In this document: positions 33,555 through 44,865 of the stretch, piece after piece
Position numbering within the stretch: position 1 is the first letter of the stretch
How the letters are laid out: every line of letters starts with the position of its first letter
Assembly: GCA_954871525.1 (NCBI GenBank)
Contig: OX940861.1
Span: 34,733,201 to 34,797,200, forward strand
Source: Parietaria judaica
Taxonomy: Eukaryota; Streptophyta; Magnoliopsida; Rosales; Urticaceae
Length of the DNA stretch: 64,000 bases
Direction of reading: 5' to 3'
The notes under the pieces: generated by a model
Told to the model about the DNA's origin: nothing
The model's input: only the letters and a program-made list of their open reading frames with translations
The model's database searches: none
Made by a program: the position numbers and the translations under genes

Positions 33555-34571
33555 TGGTATCAGAGCTCGGGTTGTGAGCTTACCGGAGCAGAGCTGGTGA
33601 CTTGCCGGAGTTCAGACCGTGCGCGGTGGAGTAACTCGGTGGCTGCTGCTCGGAGTTAGGGTTGCAAAGCTCGAGGTGAGTCCGAGGACTCGGAGAGCGT
33701 GGAGAAGAATCTCGGTCTAGGGCTTGGAGATTGGAGAAGAGCAGTGTTCTAAGCTCGAAGGGAATAGCTTCTGAAAATCGATTAGCGTGGCTGCTGACCT
33801 AGAATCGATTGGAGAGAATCGAATGCAGAGCTGGAATGAAAAGGAGATTCAGATTCACGATCTAGGGTTTCGTAGAATCGGAGAAGATGAAGCTGAGAGA
33901 GGCTTGACGAACCTGACCTAGAGTTCGTCGGAGAGGAAGAACACGACCAGAAGGAAGAAGCGCGCAGTCTGAGAGTCGCCGGAGAAGAAGAACCTGGGCG
34001 GAGGAGCTCTCTGTTGCCGGAGAAGAAGAGCTACTAGAGGAGAGAGACTCGTCAGAGAAAGTCGCTCGCTGCTGGAAGACTCTCGCCAGAGAAGAGCGAC
34101 ACGTTGGAGCTCAGATTCGCGGTCGCCGGAGATTCGTGTTCGCCGGAGTTGCAGCTCGAAGCTGGTTGCAGATTGTCGGAGAAGAAGAAGCTCGAGTGAA
34201 GCTCGGGGAGAATCGAAGAGAGAAGCTAGCTGAGGTCTTGTCGTTTTAAAAAAGGAAAGGGAGGTATTGTCGTTTAAAAAAAAAGGGAAGAAGGAAAAGG
34301 GTGTATCTCTGCGTGTCCCAACCTCAAAAACGACGTGCCCACGTGAGGAAAAAAGGGCAAATTTTCTGTGTGTTCCTGCTTCATTTTGGTGTGCCCACGT
34401 GAGAAAAAAGGGCAAATTTTCTGCGTGTGCCTGCGCCAAAATCCTTGTGCCAACGCCAGAAAATTATTTTGTGAGATCTTTCTCTATCCTTTCCTTTTTC
34501 GTTTGTTGAACTTTGATTGGGTCCGGGGAACCATAAGTTAGGATCCGGCAATAAGTTCAAAGATTAACAAG

Positions 34572-37500
34572 ATGGCGGCGACTACTTCAAAGAGGATGAC
34601 AGCGGAAGAATTGGTCGATTTCTTTCAATTCACTAAAGGATTTGGTATGAGGCGGAAAAAGACGGGAGAAGCATCGGGTATGAGGCCTGGACTAACACTC
34701 GGAGTGAGTGGCAGTAGAGTCCACAGAGAAACTCGACAGTGTTACAAGTGCGGTGCGATTGGCCACCTGAGGGCGGCATGTCCAAAGGCACCGAAGGAGA
34801 GGGAGTACGTCAATCGAGGACAGTCTAGTGCCCGTGGGCGTGGACAGTTTGAAGGTTGTGGCCATGATGGTCATAGAGGTGGTTACAATAGTAGCGACCG
34901 TGCACACTTGACGACTAGAGACGATGGAAAGGAAGACACAAAGCAATTATGCACTAAGAATGAGGTTCTCAAGATGCTCAGGGACTATATGCCGGTGAAC
35001 CAGGAAGTGAATGTTGCGAAGTTCACTACACGAAGAAAAGATTGGATAGTGGATTCTGGCGCTACTCGGCATGTGACTGGCACTGCGAGTGAATTCACTA
35101 AATATACTCAACTTGCAGTCCCTGAAAAAATTCAAACAGCTGATGGCACATCCCAACCTGTTATTGGAAAGGTGTAGTTGAGTGTACCGATCATATGACG
35201 TTGACAGATGTTTTGCATGCTCCATCGTTTCCAGTGAATCTTTTGTCTATCAGTGCCATTATACTCCGGTTGAATTGTAGAGTGATATTTGACATTCCCA
35301 AGGTGGTGTTTCGAGAAAAGGGAACCGACAGACTACTTGGGACTGGGACTTGGAGTAACGGTTTGTGGTACATGGACCGAGGAGGTATGGATGCGGCGTT
35401 GGCGTCCATAGTAGAGAAAGAGAGCATGAAGATGTCCGGCAAGAGTGCGGAAGACGAGTTGATGTTATATCACCAACGGATGGGACATCCATCTTTTGGA
35501 ACCTTGAAGGTGTTATATCCGTCATTGTATGAAAAGTCTGACAAACGGAAACTCGTATGTGATTCATGTGAATTTGGAAAACATACCCGAAGCTCTTATG
35601 TTAGCTCGGGCAGAAGAAGCCTTCATCCTTTTGATTTGATTCATTCAAATGTATGGGGACCATGCCCCACGACTTCAATACACTTGGTTATATCTGATGA
35701 AAAACAAGAGTGAAGTGCTTACATGTTTCAAAGACTTTCACAAAAGGGTTCAGACTCGTTACGGTGCCGTGTTGAAGGTTCTAGTATCTCGGTATCATTC
35801 TGTGGTCAAGACACTGAGGTCGGATAATGGGACGGAGTATATCAATAAGGCATTCAAAGAATATCTATCCCTATATGGGATCGATCATCAGACTACGTGC
35901 CCGTATACCTTAGAACAGAATGGAGTTACAGAACGGAAGAACCGACATCTTCTCGAAATAGCTCGGTGTATGATGATCGAGAAGAATGTTCCAAAGTACT
36001 TGTGGGGGGAAGCTGTTATGACAGCGGCGTACTTAGTGAACAAGATGCCGTCGAGGGTGTTAGATGGAAGAACACCAATGGAGATGTTGGGACTAACTGT
36101 CGAAGGACTTGTTCCCAACAAAGTTTGGGGATGTGTTTGTTTTGTCAAGGACAACAGGCCAGCAGTCGGGAAGTTGGATCCTAGAGCCGTGAAGTGTATC
36201 TTTGTAGGATACTCTCCTACTCAGAAAGGATATATATGTTGGAGCCCTGTCGAGAAGCGACAGTTTGTGAGCATGGATGTGACCTTCCGTGAGCACGAGT
36301 CCTACTACGACGTGCCTGTTTCTTCTCCCTTTTGTGACTCGCATGATACGCGAGAGGGGGAGAATGGTGGCAGTGGCTCTAATTCCAGACCATCCACGGT
36401 GACTATGGTGAGACGTCCAGTTTCGTATGATTCGAACTCGAAGTCAGAGACTGAGGTGATAGAGGTCAGAGGAGGTGACAGAGGTCAGGCTCATGGGGAG
36501 AGCTCAGGGTCAGAGAGTGACGAGGAGACTCAGGGGGAGCGGAGTGCTCCGGGGGAGCTGAGTGCTCCGACAGACCGAGATCAAGCTCAGGGGGAGCTGA
36601 GTGCTTCGACAGAGAGGAATGCGGAGAGAAGTGGAGGTCCAGCTCAGGGGGAGCTGAAGGTGTATACGAGGATGAGGCGACAGGATCAGACAATGCTCGA
36701 GCCACTTACACCAGTGGAAGCTACTTTGCGGCGGAGTTTGCGAAGTAATGCGGGATGCCCTCCGAACAGATACGGCTACGACATTGGAGATTATGTCTCA
36801 TATGAGAACCTCGGGGATGAAGCTCGGGCAATGCTCGCGTCACTGGATGCGGTCGTTATCCCCAAGACATGGCAGCAGGCGAAGACGGATCCGAAGTGGG
36901 AAGCTGCGATGAAGGAAGAACTTGATGCCTTAGAAAAGAACAAGACGTGGGATCTTGTTTCGCTACCAGCGCGGAAGAAGGTTGTGGGATGTAGATGGGT
37001 ATTTACGGTCAAGCAAAACCCGGAAGAGCGCATTGAGCGCTACAAGGCACGGTTAGTTGGAAAGGGGTATAGTCAGACGTACGGCATCGACTATGACGAG
37101 ACATTCGCACCGGTGGCGAAGATGAGTACGGTGAGGACTCTTGTATCGGTGGCGGCCAATCGCGGATGGAAGCTGGACCAGCTTGATGTGAAGAATGTGT
37201 TTCTTCACGGAGACTTGATGAAAGAAGTGTACATGGAGATACCGCCGGGATTTGAGACTCGGAATAAGACAGGGAAAATGGTCAGGTTGAAGAAGTTGTT
37301 GTATGGCTTGAAGCAATCTCCGAGAGCCTGGTTTGAACGATTCAGAAAGTTTATGATAGACATCGGATACGAGCAGATCAACGCTGACCACACGGTCTTC
37401 CATCAGCAGCGAGGAGATCGGACCACTATACTCGCGGTGTATGTGGACGATATAATCATCACGGGTGATGATGAAGGCGAAATCACTCGGTTGAAGGAGA

Positions 37501-38341
37501 GACTCGGGAAGCAGTTTGAAGTGAAGGATCTAGGGGGACTGAAATACTTTCTGGGGATTGAGGTGGCTCGAGGACCAAAGGGAATAGTCCTAAACCAGAG
37601 AAAGTATGCCCTAGATCTCCTTACAGAAACTGGTATGCTAGGATGCAAACCCGCGGCGTCTCCGATTGATCAGAAGACCAAGTTGAGTGCCGAGTCGGGA
37701 AAGCCAGTTGATCGTGAGAGATACCAGAGGCTAGTGGGCCGTTTGATATACCTGTGTCATACCGTCCAGATATTTCATTTGTTGTGAGCGTGGTGAGTCG
37801 CTACATGCATGATCCTAGAGATGGACATATGACAGCAGTATATCGGATTCTCCGATATCTGAAGAGAGCCTCGGGAAAAGGGTTGCTCTTCGAGAAGAAC
37901 AACCATCTCGAGGTGGAGGGCTTTTGTGATGTCGATTGAGCTAGTTGTGCTGACGATAGGAAGTCTACCTCCGGGTATTGTATGTTTGTCGGTGGGAACC
38001 TGGTGTCTTGGAAGAGCAAGAAACAGTTAGTCGTAGCCAGGTCTACAGCGGAGGCGGAATACCGAGCAATGGCTTTTAGTGTGGCGGAGTTGTTGTGGTT
38101 GAAGATGCTACTGAAGGAACTGAAGATGGACCAAGGCACCGGAATGAAGTTATGGTGCGACAATCAAGCGGCGATTAGCATTGCCAATAACCCGGTGCAG
38201 CACGACAGAACCAAGCACATCGAGATTGACCGGTTCTTCGTCAGACATCACCTCGATAGCGGAGAACTGAAGCTGAGCCACATTGGTACACGAGAGCAAA
38301 TAGCAGATTGCCTCACCAAGGGATTGGGCCCTATTGACTAG
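34572..38341 (+). pseudogene. Copia E2 gag-pol remnant
   Basis: Gag begins MAATTSKRMTAEELVDFFQF (34572) and after about 30 residues jumps to the knuckle region (CYKCGAIGHLRAAC), losing several hundred bp relative to E1. Protease is present with an intact DSGATRH (about 35052), then a frame break and stop near 35175. Integrase has lost 47 bp at about 35677 compared with E1, breaking frame; a long frame then runs 35649-37787 through SDNGTEYINKAF, the RT CRWVFTVK motif and YVDDII. A one-base deletion near 37763 shifts frame, TGA at 37937-37939 replaces a Trp codon in the DADW motif of RNase H, and a TAG lies at 38339-38341. Confidence 0.9.
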
Positions 38342-38399
38342 TCGCGATTATGTAACAAGATGAGCTTGATCGATATCTTTTGCCCATCTTGAGGGGGAG

Positions 38400-38510
38400 T
38401 GTTGTGAATAATTGTAATTAGAGTGTGTTAATTACTGTTCATAGTCTTAGGTTGTATATAAGGCTTTTACCCATTAATGAAAACACAACATTGAAAACCC
38501 TAAAACTACA
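38400..38510 (+). repeat. 3' LTR of Copia E2
   Basis: 111 bp, preceded by the purine tract TTGAGGGGGAG (38389-38399), identical to the 5' LTR. The LINE RNase H frame resumes just after it. Confidence 0.95.
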
Positions 38511-39011
38511 CCCCCGAACGGGGGTGGAAGATCGAGTATGCCGAGACGGATTGCTTGCGGGCCTCCTACCTCACCAAGGCACGAGACTCATTGGGCTTGC
38601 AAGGCACGATTATTGCGGAGGTGCGGGAGCTCGACCGAGAGCTAGGCGGGACCGGAGAGTGGACTTGGGTTCCACGAGAATGTAACGAAGTGGCCAATGC
38701 TTTGGCCAAGAGACGTTTCTTTTCTCTTGTTTCGGACCTTATGTGTCCTTATTGCCCGGAGTGGCTTGTAGCAACGGTGTTGAGAGATTTTTCCCCCCAA
38801 CTTTTTTGATTGAATGAAATCAAATTGCTTTAAAAAAAAAAAAAAAACTACCTATTAATTAATTAAGCTCTTACATCATATTAATGTGCAGTTGAAAATA
38901 ATAATACATACAGCAATAGTGAGTCTAATTATTTTCATTGATAATGCAACATTCCAAAGCCATAAGTTACAGTTTCTAGAAAAGCAAGAAAAAAATCCCT
39001 CCTATTATAAG

Positions 39012-42000
39012 CTAAATACCCTTTCTATTATAAATGTAGGATCTTGCAAAATGCAAGTAGATGACAAACCCTAGAGCACTCATTCCAGCAAGCAGCCAGT
39101 AGAAGCAGTCAAGACGACCCCTATTCAAGTTGTTTGGAAACCAGCCATCTATTCCGGTTGCTCTCGTGATGAATGATACCAGAAAGCTGCTCAAGAAGTT
39201 CCCGACGCCAAACACACTGAGGTAAAGCGCGATCCCTGTGCTCCTTAGCTCGGCCGGGACTTGATCATAGAAGAACTCTTGCATGCCGACCGAGCTGAAT
39301 ACATCCGCAAATCCAAGTAAGATATTCTGTGGTGCAAACCAAATGATGCTCATTGGAATAGTTGCATTGAGCTCGTCGATCAAGCCGTGCACTCGAGCCG
39401 TTTAATCTCAACCAGAGCGGCAATTATCATAACGGTAACAGATATGAAAATTCCAGTTCCAATTCTCTGCAGCATTGTGATCCCAGACGATTTTCCGGTG
39501 AATGATCTTGCTATTGGGACGAACCTGCGGACGTAAATTGGTAGAAAGATGAGGGTAGTTGTTGTGACTAAGCCGATATTCGATGCTGCGGGTATTTCGA
39601 AGCCCGAAAAGATGATTCTATCCATTGTGGCCGCTTGCTTGGTGAAGAAAGTTCTGAGCTGCGCGAACACAACGCCAATGACTAAGCATGATGCCCAAAT
39701 AGGGAGAAGCCTAAGGACGGTCTTGATCTCTTCAACTTCAACTGCGCTGCAAAACGAGCCTTCTTCCACCTCATCTTTTTGGGTACTCGGGGCTTTATCG
39801 AGGAATCTAAAGTTTTCAGAAAGGGAAGGTCATAAGAATCATCGTATTGTTAAGCTATTCTAGTGAGAAAGTGGAAAATTTTCTTAGTTTCCTTTACATC
39901 AAGTTACGACATGATTGATCTACTGTGCCTTATTATTGTGGAGTACATATTTTGGCTACTATGCGAGAATTTAATGCTCATTGTCAACTCTTTGAAGTTC
40001 ATTTATCTCATACGCAGTCAAAAGAGATAAAAACATGGAAAATCATACATCACCAAATAGAATTTAACGATAGGGAGTTAACTAAGAATTTAATTATTTA
40101 GCACCTAGATTTTTTTATATCATTGGAACTTAGCTAACTTACTTGAATTGCAGAGAATATTGGCCAGACAAGAGTTCATTAGATTCCATATTAGCAGCCA
40201 CAAAGGGTGGATTGGCTCCCCGATTCTTGAATGCTGCAACGAACGCTCTCCCTATTCTTTGAAACTGTCCTTTCTCGTTCTTTGTAACGCTATACCTGTA
40301 AGTCTTAGTTCTGAGCAAGAAAATGATGGTCCCAATAACCATTGCAGTACAAAGAATCCCGAACCCGAGACCCCAACTGAAGTTTTCTTGAATGTAGCTT
40401 ACGACCAAAGTTGCCATTAAAATACCCGAGGACACAGAAAAGTACCACCAATTAAAGAATGAGCTCTTGATTTTTGATTCTTCTGGGTCATCACTATCGA
40501 ACTGATCCGCAGCGAATGCATGTGCGCAGGGCTTGTGGCCGCTTTGCGCCGCTGCCACGAGATATAGCGAGAAGAAGAACAAAGCGGCTTGGAAGAGTGG
40601 AGAACAATACATGGTATTTTTTCCTTGGCAATTGCGGCTAGTTAAATAAGGCATATAAGTTGACAGGGTCAATAATCCTAGCCCCTAATAATCAACAAGC
40701 AAAATCCACCAATTAATAGTCATCATTGCAGTTACGGAGACAAATGTCTAGTTTAAAAAAGAAATTAATTACTTTGTTTTTGTTTTTCAGTTATTTAAAT
40801 AAGAAAAAAAAAAAACAATCCGATTATTAGTTTCTTTTGGGAGTCGATCTTGGAAACGTGGAAAAGACTATAGACACTTCTAATCAACTCATTCAGAATA
40901 ATTCTTCACTAGATAATAATATTAAATATTTATAACACTTAAAAAATGAAATTGAGCATTTGTTTGGTCACACTAATTGTGTCATTGAGAAAGGAGATCA
41001 TAAATTCATAATGTTCATAATGAAAAAGTTTTATATGGACTTAAAGAGAAAAAAGTGATAATTTAAGTAACTATTTTGTCGGTGATCCGAGTTGGGTCAA
41101 TACCTTCAACACGGCCTACTAAACTTATGGACATGGCCGGCCCTGAGTTTATCGTTTTTAGTTGAGGCCTTAGATGAACTTTGTGATATCAAGATGAACT
41201 CTTGAAATCAACAAAAAAATTAATTATATTGAAGTGGATTTCTTCTAATTTATTTCTCTTACCTTTATCGAATTATCATAAATTAAATAAGCTATTATTT
41301 ATTTAAATAATTTCTTGAATATATATACATATATAGCTGACTTAGAGATCTAATAATACATTTACGAGCCTCGAAGTTTTAAATAGTTTATTATAGATTT
41401 AAGGGATAGTCGCAGCAAAAGTATTATATAGTACATTTCTATATACGCGGCATATTGCAAATTTAATTTTGTCGTGACAAAAATTTTAAAAAAAAGAATA
41501 TGACATAAGAAATTTGGAATTTAAAGTATAATTTAAAAAAAAAAAAAAAAACTTTTGCCACGATAAAAAAAAATTGAAACATACGGTGGGGTTTATTTTT
41601 TTTTTTATAAGTCTATGACAATATGAAACTTATATTATACCGAGTAAAAAAAATACTTTGTTATACTTTTGCTCCACACACAGTCCATACCAAGACGTAG
41701 AACACAGAAGTCACGACGATGGTGTGGTATCGCCCGACAAATGAGTCACCCACCAAGGCGCCGAGGAGAGGCAGCACTGAGGCTATGCCAGTCCACGCGT
41801 TGACGTTCACCGCCGCATCAGCCGTCGACTGCCCCAGCGGCCCCGTAAGAAACATTATCAGGTTGGAACTAATTCCATAGTATGCGAACCTCTCCGCAAT
41901 CTCCACACCTTTATATTGCTAAATCATCAATATACCACACGATGATATACAAGTATACGATAATACATACAGTAGAACTTCGTTTTTCAATATAATCATA

Positions 42001-42177
42001 ACTTCCAATAAAAACACATATATTATGTATACCGATCATATAGCCCGCTGATCTCCAGCGCCCGGAGCTCCGCCGCAACGCCCGATGGCCCTTGTAGTTG
42101 ACAGCTCCTTCAACATATGTGTTTTCAAGCAAAGGAGTTTCCTCGTCGCAGCCAGTAACATATTCGGAAATGGCCAT
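39012..42177 (-). pseudogene. NPF5-type transporter copy A, frameshifted in exon 4
   Basis: Exons on the minus strand: 42177-42033, 41908-41691, 40684-40143, 39806-39012, with GT-AG introns in the standard NPF positions; exon 2 is the canonical 218 nt. The protein starts MAISEYVTGCDEETPLLENT and has EIAERFAYYGISSNL (the ExxER proton-coupling motif of TM1), DQFDSDDPEE and FFNWWYF in the middle. Such proteins are 12-helix proton-coupled carriers of nitrate, peptides or hormones. In exon 4, after ALVEIKRLE (about 39388), copies B and C have 10 nt more; the deletion shifts frame into a stop (RLECTA-stop) while the correct frame continues as HGLIDELNATIP to FARSYIYNRKGI. Without it the protein would be about 569 aa. 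As it stands the last three or so helices are lost. A sequencing error is possible. Confidence 0.85.
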
Positions 42178-42470
42178 CAGCGACAAAGGTGAACAACGGT
42201 CAACGGACACTCGAAGTACAGCTCTCAGAAAGAAAAACTATACTGATCGTTAATTGCTTGGATCGAGTAACCTATGAACGTATGTGTATATATATTCTTG
42301 ATCTATTATATAATCTGCGTGGAATACATGTTTTTTTTTTTTTTTTTTAAAGAAAGTCTGAAAGTGTGTATGTCTGACTTTTGAGGGGACAAAATCTTTA
42401 GTTCGACTAGTACCACATGACGTGTTCCATAAATGTATTATTTACATTACAGTGTATCAAATCGTATATA
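42178..42470 (-). promoter_or_regulatory. Upstream region of NPF copy A
   Basis: Short interval between the ATG and the target duplication of the hAT element at 42479. A long A/T run lies at 42330-42350. No specific motif assigned. Confidence 0.35.
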
Positions 42471-42478
42471 GTCACTAG

Positions 42479-43470
42479 CAGTGGCGAAGCTAGAAAACTT
42501 CACGAGGGGGGGCGAAAAATAATAGATAATGTAAATTTTAAAATAAGACGTGAATTTAAAAGTAAACTATTAACTTATATTGCTTGTATTTGTCTTTAAA
42601 GTGTTTTCATGCTCTGAATATGGTTCAACATAGTCCTGGTACTATCACAATTGTTACATGCGGGTTTTTTATGTTCTGAAACTGAAAATAAGATATTTAT
42701 TCTTCACATGTACATGGCTCTGTACATCTATTTAATTCTTGAATATTTTTTTTGACGAAATTTAATTCTTGATTGGTGGTTCACATTCTTTAATTTTGTA
42801 AGATATAACCATATTAATATACATGTAATACATTTACATTGACGGAGCTTAAGTGTTAGACAAGCTAAAGTACTAATTGATTAAATTTTTAATTTACATA
42901 ATAATTTTCTAATGATAAATAATTCATAATTAGATAAGGTATATAAAGTCCATAAAACTTTAACAATGTAGGTATATATATTGGCATATTATTTTGTTTG
43001 AGGGAAGTAAAAAATAAAATATATACAATTTAGTATTTTGAAATAATTCATTTATCAAGAGAGATATATCTTTCATTTAATTATGAGTTAAAGAATTTAT
43101 AACCTTTTTTTAATAAAAAATTATTACAGAATTTTTAAATAAAAATAACTTTCTAACTTTTTAATAAAAAAACAATCTGTTCAGTTATGAGTAATGAGTT
43201 ATGACATAGGAAGTCTTTAGGTTTCAATAGTTGTAAAAAAAATAACGTTGCTTGTACTTCGTAGGAATCGAACCTTGGCAGAACGTAAAAAGGAGTGGAG
43301 TAAATGTATGGTATTAGTCCACTGAACTAGAGTGCAAAAACTGATTCCCTTAATACAATTATCTATCTATATCATATATTAACGTAGATATTTTAATATA
43401 TTAAAAAATAATAATCCCGGGCCAAGTGGGGGCGACCGACCCCGCTCGGCCCTCTGTGGCTTCGCCCCTG
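42479..43470. mobile_element. Non-autonomous hAT-type element (copy 2 of a pair)
   Basis: The 992-bp element begins CAGTGGCGAAGC and ends GCTTCGCCCCTG, flanked by an exact 8-bp duplication GTCACTAG (42471-42478, 43471-43478). Sub-terminal sequences (GAGGGGGGGCGAAAAATAAT, CAAGTGGGGGCGACCG) match the smaller copy at 5947-6359; the extra length is AT-rich filler. No transposase is encoded. Confidence 0.9.
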
Positions 43471-43505
43471 GTCACTAGTACAAATTGTTGATCCTACCAC
43501 AAACA

Positions 43506-44254
43506 TGTTGGAATTTGTGTTTACATTACAAACATGTTGGAATTTGTGTTTCCAATAATGTTCTAATAAAGATTATGAGGAGAGAATGTTGAATCAGTAA
43601 TCTTATCGAAGAGCTTCATCGAGGAGGATGAAGTGCAATGAACCTTATCGACGAGCTTCATCGAGGATGAAGTGCGATGAACGTCTCTTCGAGGCATTTC
43701 GTCGAGGACGACGAACTTCCTCGAAGATGTCTCGTCGAGTGCGATGAACTTCCTCGAAGATGTCTCGTCGAGTGCGATGAACTTAGTCGAGGACGACGAA
43801 ACTTCATCGAAGATATCTCGACGAGGTTGATGAGGAACTTCATCGAGAATGAACTTCATTGAGAATAAACTTCATCGAAGTCGATAAGTGACGGTTGACA
43901 GTTTCTAGTCGTTGAGGACAGTTACTTGCCGTTGGAGTTTGAACCAATAACTGACAAACCGAAGGGTCGCTACCTTCCAACTGTAATCGCTATTGAGCTC
44001 TATATATACTGAAGAGTTGATTCACAATAAATTTTTTTCCAAAAACATTCTCTTTATTCTCAGAACGTGTTCTTGCTTTCTGAACAAAGTGTTCATTGTA
44101 TTTGTCATTTTGTTCATCAAGGTTTGTCTTATTCTGGGTATTCTTGCGCGAAGACTCTAAGAAATTTAAGAGTGCTCAAAATACTTTAGGGAAAGCGTTG
44201 TACTCGCGCGTGATTCAAGCTTTTCTTTCTTCGATCTCCATAAGTCGTTCAACA
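43506..44254 (+). mobile_element. Probable solo LTR related to the Copia at 60400
   Basis: Starts TGTTGGAATTTGTGTTTCC (43506 or 43535, the word is duplicated) and shares with the LTR at 60400-61206 (minus) the order CAATAA-TGTTCTAATAAA near its start and GGTTTGTCTTAT-CT-GGT-TTCTTGC, GAGTGCTC-AAA-AC, GTGATTCAAGC near its end. A TATA-like CTATATATACTG lies at 43999-44010. The 3' edge (about 44254, TTCAACA) and target duplications are not settled. Confidence 0.65.
43615..43860. repeat. Degenerate tandem repeat inside the solo LTR
   Basis: About 33-bp units built on CTTCCTCGAAGATGTCTCGT and CGAGTGCGATGAA, two of them identical around 43706-43780, others degenerate. GAAG...CTTC complementarity makes the stretch hairpin-rich. 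Open frames on both strands are repeat artefacts. Confidence 0.7.
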
Positions 44255-44865
44255 ACTCTTAAACTTGTAAATTATTTCAGAGTGTTTGTATATCATTCTC
44301 GCTTATCTATTGAGTATTGATAATATATATTGATAAGTGATCCAAATAATAATATGGACTCGTCAAATCCAATACAATGTGATAAAATAATACTTGATAA
44401 TTTAATCGTTTTATGTGCTCCACACATTATTAATATATCAAAATTATAGCTTATTAAGATAATTTTCTGTTATCAGAATTTTTTAAAATTGAGTATTGAA
44501 ATTAATGTGAACTCGGTATTGAATTATTATTATATTATTATAACAATGCTAAAGTTTTATTATGGTTAATATTTTTTTATTTTAATAAAATTATGGCTGA
44601 TATTTTTGGTGGTGCATAATTTGTTTTTCATAGGCTCACTATTCAGTTTGTCGAACAAATTTCAATTCCATTGAAAACAAAAAAGGTACTCATATTCATA
44701 CGACGTGCTTGGCGAGTTGGCTCATCAGTTTATTAAAACAAAAAACAAAAAACAAAAAAACAAAAAAACAAAAAAACAAAAAAACAAAAGGAAAAAAAAA
44801 AAGACAGATTATTACGTGTAGTACGATATCAAAATTACATGCTGTTTTATATACTATCTAATGTC
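44255..44865. other. Intergenic, 3' side of NPF copy B
   Basis: AT-rich with a (CAAAAAA)n-like run at about 44735-44800. No gene recognised. Confidence 0.45.

Larger units (their letters stand above)
33444..38510 (+). mobile_element. Copia LTR retrotransposon E2 nested in the LINE
   Basis: The 5067-bp element has 111-bp LTRs that are identical to each other. It sits in the LINE RNase H domain: reading passes from GFFLP on the left to ERGWKIEY on the right. The target duplication is imperfect (GCCCG at 33438-33442, CCCCG at 38512-38516, with one extra base next to each LTR). Primer site and purine tract match E1, and the coding region is closely similar to E1, so both are one family. Despite identical LTRs it is coding-defective: most of gag is deleted, integrase has a 47-bp deletion, and further frame and stop defects follow. 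Confidence 0.95.
29651..38809 (+). pseudogene. LINE ORF2 remnant (endonuclease-RT-RNase H), split by Copia E2
   Basis: The apurinic-like endonuclease starts MKFLCWNVQGLCNSRARARL at 29651 and keeps FLSETK, the acidic AGDFNEVL motif and GSDHRAF. A frameshift near 30720-30733 leads into reverse transcriptase: GPDGFHAVFFQK, VVLLPK-like IVLLPK, KLDMSKAYDRVEWG (motif A), then another frame change near 31450-31490 and RQGCPLSPYLF (motif B). Motif C reads LFADNCIIF, with Asn where the second catalytic Asp is expected. The zf-RVT region follows after a break near 32780 (KHMVWRAWLEILPTNG, CNFCGALPEDALHAIWGC), with a stop at 33018. RNase H begins LNVDAAWDGE, reaches MRRGFFLP at 33440 and resumes after E2 as ERGWKIEYAETDCLRASYL, ending at 38809. 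Not functional. Confidence 0.9.
28918..38845 (+). mobile_element. L1-type LINE, interrupted by Copia E2, with chimeric 5' end
   Basis: Flanked by an exact 17-bp duplication AACTACCTATTAATTAA (28901-28917 and 38846-38862) with an A-tail of about 14 bp at 38832-38845. Without E2 it is about 4.86 kb. ORF2-type domains follow in order: endonuclease, reverse transcriptase, zf-RVT, RNase H. ORF1 is represented only by its last residues (ending RQGRAGRKQ, stop overlapping the ORF2 ATG at 29651). The first about 210 bp are not LINE-like and include an antisense piece of a reductase gene. Coding capacity is lost by several frameshifts and the nested insertion. Confidence 0.93.

Noticed and set aside
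43563..43859. 98-codon minus-strand frame with repeated SSRKFIALDET units
   Set aside because: It is the translation of the 33-bp tandem repeat inside a probable solo LTR.
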